From Sporosarcina highlanderae (lineage in GTDB: Bacteria; Bacillota; Bacilli; Bacillales_A; Planococcaceae), in the NCBI RefSeq assembly GCF_030433715.1, contig NZ_JAROCC010000001.1, positions 248,001 to 312,000 on the forward strand: a stretch of 64,000 nucleotides of DNA. Direction: 5' to 3'. Shown piece by piece: positions 63,125 through 64,000 of the stretch. A program made the position numbers and the translations under genes. The notes under the pieces are model-generated. The model had not been told where the DNA came from, ran no database searches, and saw only the letters and a program-made list of their open reading frames with translations. Positions within the stretch are counted from its first letter, which is position 1. Each line of letters starts with the position of its first letter.

Positions 63125-63173
63125 TTCCCCCTACACTCCCCTGCTCTTTAAATAAAGTTGGGGCTTCCAGTCA

Positions 63174-63470
63174 TTAAGATTGGTCGCCCTTCGGTTTCGT
63201 TGGTGTAATATCGCAAAATGTTCCTACGTAGCGTTCGATATCGCCGGAATTATTTATAACGGTGTTGATGGTTAGTAATTCGAGATATTCCCTTCCATCT
63301 TTCCGCTTATGGCTTTCCACATTTGAGCGTAATATTCCTTAGGCTGTCTTCCTGAACTGAGAATGTTTGAATTTTTCCCAAGCACTTCCTCTTCAGTATA
63401 GCCTGTTAACTCTGAAAATGCAGGGTTCGATGAATTCGACCATCAACTTCCGCAATGTCTGCCAGCCTTC
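63174..63470 (-). pseudogene. Broken PAS-domain sensor fragment
   Basis: On the minus strand the 296 bases between nreC and moeB encode recognisable PAS/PAC pieces in different frames: LADIAEVDGRI, then NPAFSELTGYTEEEVLGKNS...MWKAISG, then RKDGREYLELLTIN...RYVGTFCDIT up to TAA at 63174-63176. One frameshift lies near 63430 and a second change (shift or deletion of the segment normally linking the W-K-A-I-S-G and K-D-G parts) near 63320. No catalytic domain follows. It is a remnant of a PAS sensor, like those of diguanylate cyclases. Confidence 0.75.
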
Positions 63471-63474
63471 CTCA

Positions 63475-63999
63475 TCAAAAGTTTAGAAACTTCTTTCTTA
63501 ACGCATATTCAACAAGTTCCGGTCTGCTTTTCAAGTTCAATTTCTCCATGATTTTGGACTTATGCGCTTCGACTGTCTTGACGGAAATGTAGAGCATTTC
63601 CGCAATTTCTTTATTCCCATAGCCTTTTGCTACAAGGGGCAAGACTTCAATTTCCCTTTTCGATAAAATCTTATAGGGGTCAGTCTCTACTTCATCGAAG
63701 TCCTTTTTGACGAATTGACGGACAAGGGACGTCGCCATGGAAGGATGGATATAGGTGCCTCCGTCATAGACCGTTCGGATTGCGGAAAGCAATTCCTCAT
63801 CGGGGGAATTTTTCAATACATAGCCGGAAGCCCCGTTTTTTAATACGTGAAATAAGTATTCTTCATCATCGTACATCGTAAGAATGACAATTTTCGTTTC
63901 AGGAAAATCTTCTTTTATCTTTCCCGTCGTGATTAAACCACTCTCGCCGGGAGGCATGCTTAAATCCATGAGCAGAACGTCGGGGCGATGCTTCGCCAC
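63475..63999 (-). CDS. nreC: NarL-type response regulator NreC (N-terminus outside window)
   Basis: Response regulator of the oxygen/nitrate-responsive NreBC system, activating nitrate and nitrite reductase genes. The visible 174 residues hold the phosphoacceptor region [16 protein letters not shown], receiver Lys in [13 protein letters not shown], and the LuxR DNA-binding domain ([43 protein letters not shown]), closely resembling staphylococcal NreC. The first roughly 45 residues lie beyond the right edge. Its nearness to the Mo-cofactor genes fits regulation of a molybdoenzyme nitrate reductase nearby. Confidence 0.88.
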   Translation of the reverse strand: MAKHRPDVLLMDLSMPPGESGLITTGKIKEDFPETKIVILTMYDDEEYLFHVLKNGASGYVLKNSPDEELLSAIRTVYDGGTYIHPSMATSLVRQFVKKDFDEVETDPYKILSKREIEVLPLVAKGYGNKEIAEMLYISVKTVEAHKSKIMEKLNLKSRPELVEYALRKKFLNF

Positions 64000-64000
64000 C

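Overview
The window looks like chromosomal DNA from a low-to-mid GC, endospore-former-type Firmicute of the order Bacillales. The closest gene-family resemblances I recognise are to Planococcaceae/Sporosarcina-like, Bacillus and Staphylococcus proteins. Supporting signs are strong AGGAGG-type ribosome binding sites, frequent TTG and GTG starts, compact hairpin-plus-T-run terminators, and Bacillales families (YczE, EbsC, SE1832, CXXC-20-CXXC, DUF2089, YhgE/YhgD, NreC, Spo-type TopB). The genus is an inference; no rRNA or other phylogenetic marker lies in the window. No phage, IS element, integrase or CRISPR/cas gene was seen.

Layout. 1-16 kb is core-type housekeeping: kbl, a P-loop ATPase, YczE, EbsC, topB, a flavin reductase, a CPA1 antiporter with an RCK tail, a PseG-like glycosyltransferase, an orphan ECF sigma factor, a CNNM/CBS transporter, an M20 dipeptidase, a nitroreductase and DegV. 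16-19.3 kb is an accessory-looking patch: an oxidoreductase without a normal start codon, an amidase_6 protein, a CXXC membrane protein and an alpha/beta hydrolase, beside an intact tRNA-Ala(GGC) and two tRNA fragments. 19.3-32 kb holds a DUF2804 protein, a lipoprotein, an asymmetric heterodimeric ABC exporter, a PAS-EAL c-di-GMP phosphodiesterase, a membrane-anchored beta-propeller protein, AtoE, pyroglutamyl peptidase and a stress-type SDR. 32-45 kb holds the YhgE/YhgD pair with two matching operators, a DUF2089 operon, a serpin lipoprotein, a probable lysine-catabolic operon (aldehyde dehydrogenase, lysine 6-dehydrogenase-like, acyl-CoA dehydrogenase), a TetR-MFS pair and an AIM24-family protein. 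45-53 kb is histidine and vitamin B6 metabolism: hutI and hutU, a pyridoxine kinase divergent from an ECF-transporter S component, and an AraC-type regulator with a pseudo-receiver domain divergent from hutG. 53-56.6 kb is a three-gene ABC-2 transporter module with a small secreted protein, bounded by imperfect direct repeats. 56.7-63.1 kb is an almost complete molybdenum-cofactor locus (moeB, moaB, moaC, moeA, mobB, moaE, moaD, mobA, moaA). The window ends in nreC, the oxygen/nitrate response regulator of nitrate respiration, which fits a molybdoenzyme context.

The most unusual signal is not a gene. Five intergenic spaces (4.4, 20.4, 32.0, 45.3 and 61.4 kb) carry tandem arrays of short degenerate units with a 20-21 bp period, about two helical turns. 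Each array has its own conserved 8-11 bp core followed by a more variable half-unit. Two arrays 41 kb apart share one core (ACGCATAA), while the other three have unrelated cores. All five start shortly after a gene 3' end, three of them between convergent genes. A sixth, weaker AGATATCTAT cluster lies after hutG. They are not CRISPRs and not plausible coding sequence; a family of phased protein-binding sites or an expanding non-coding repeat are the main readings.
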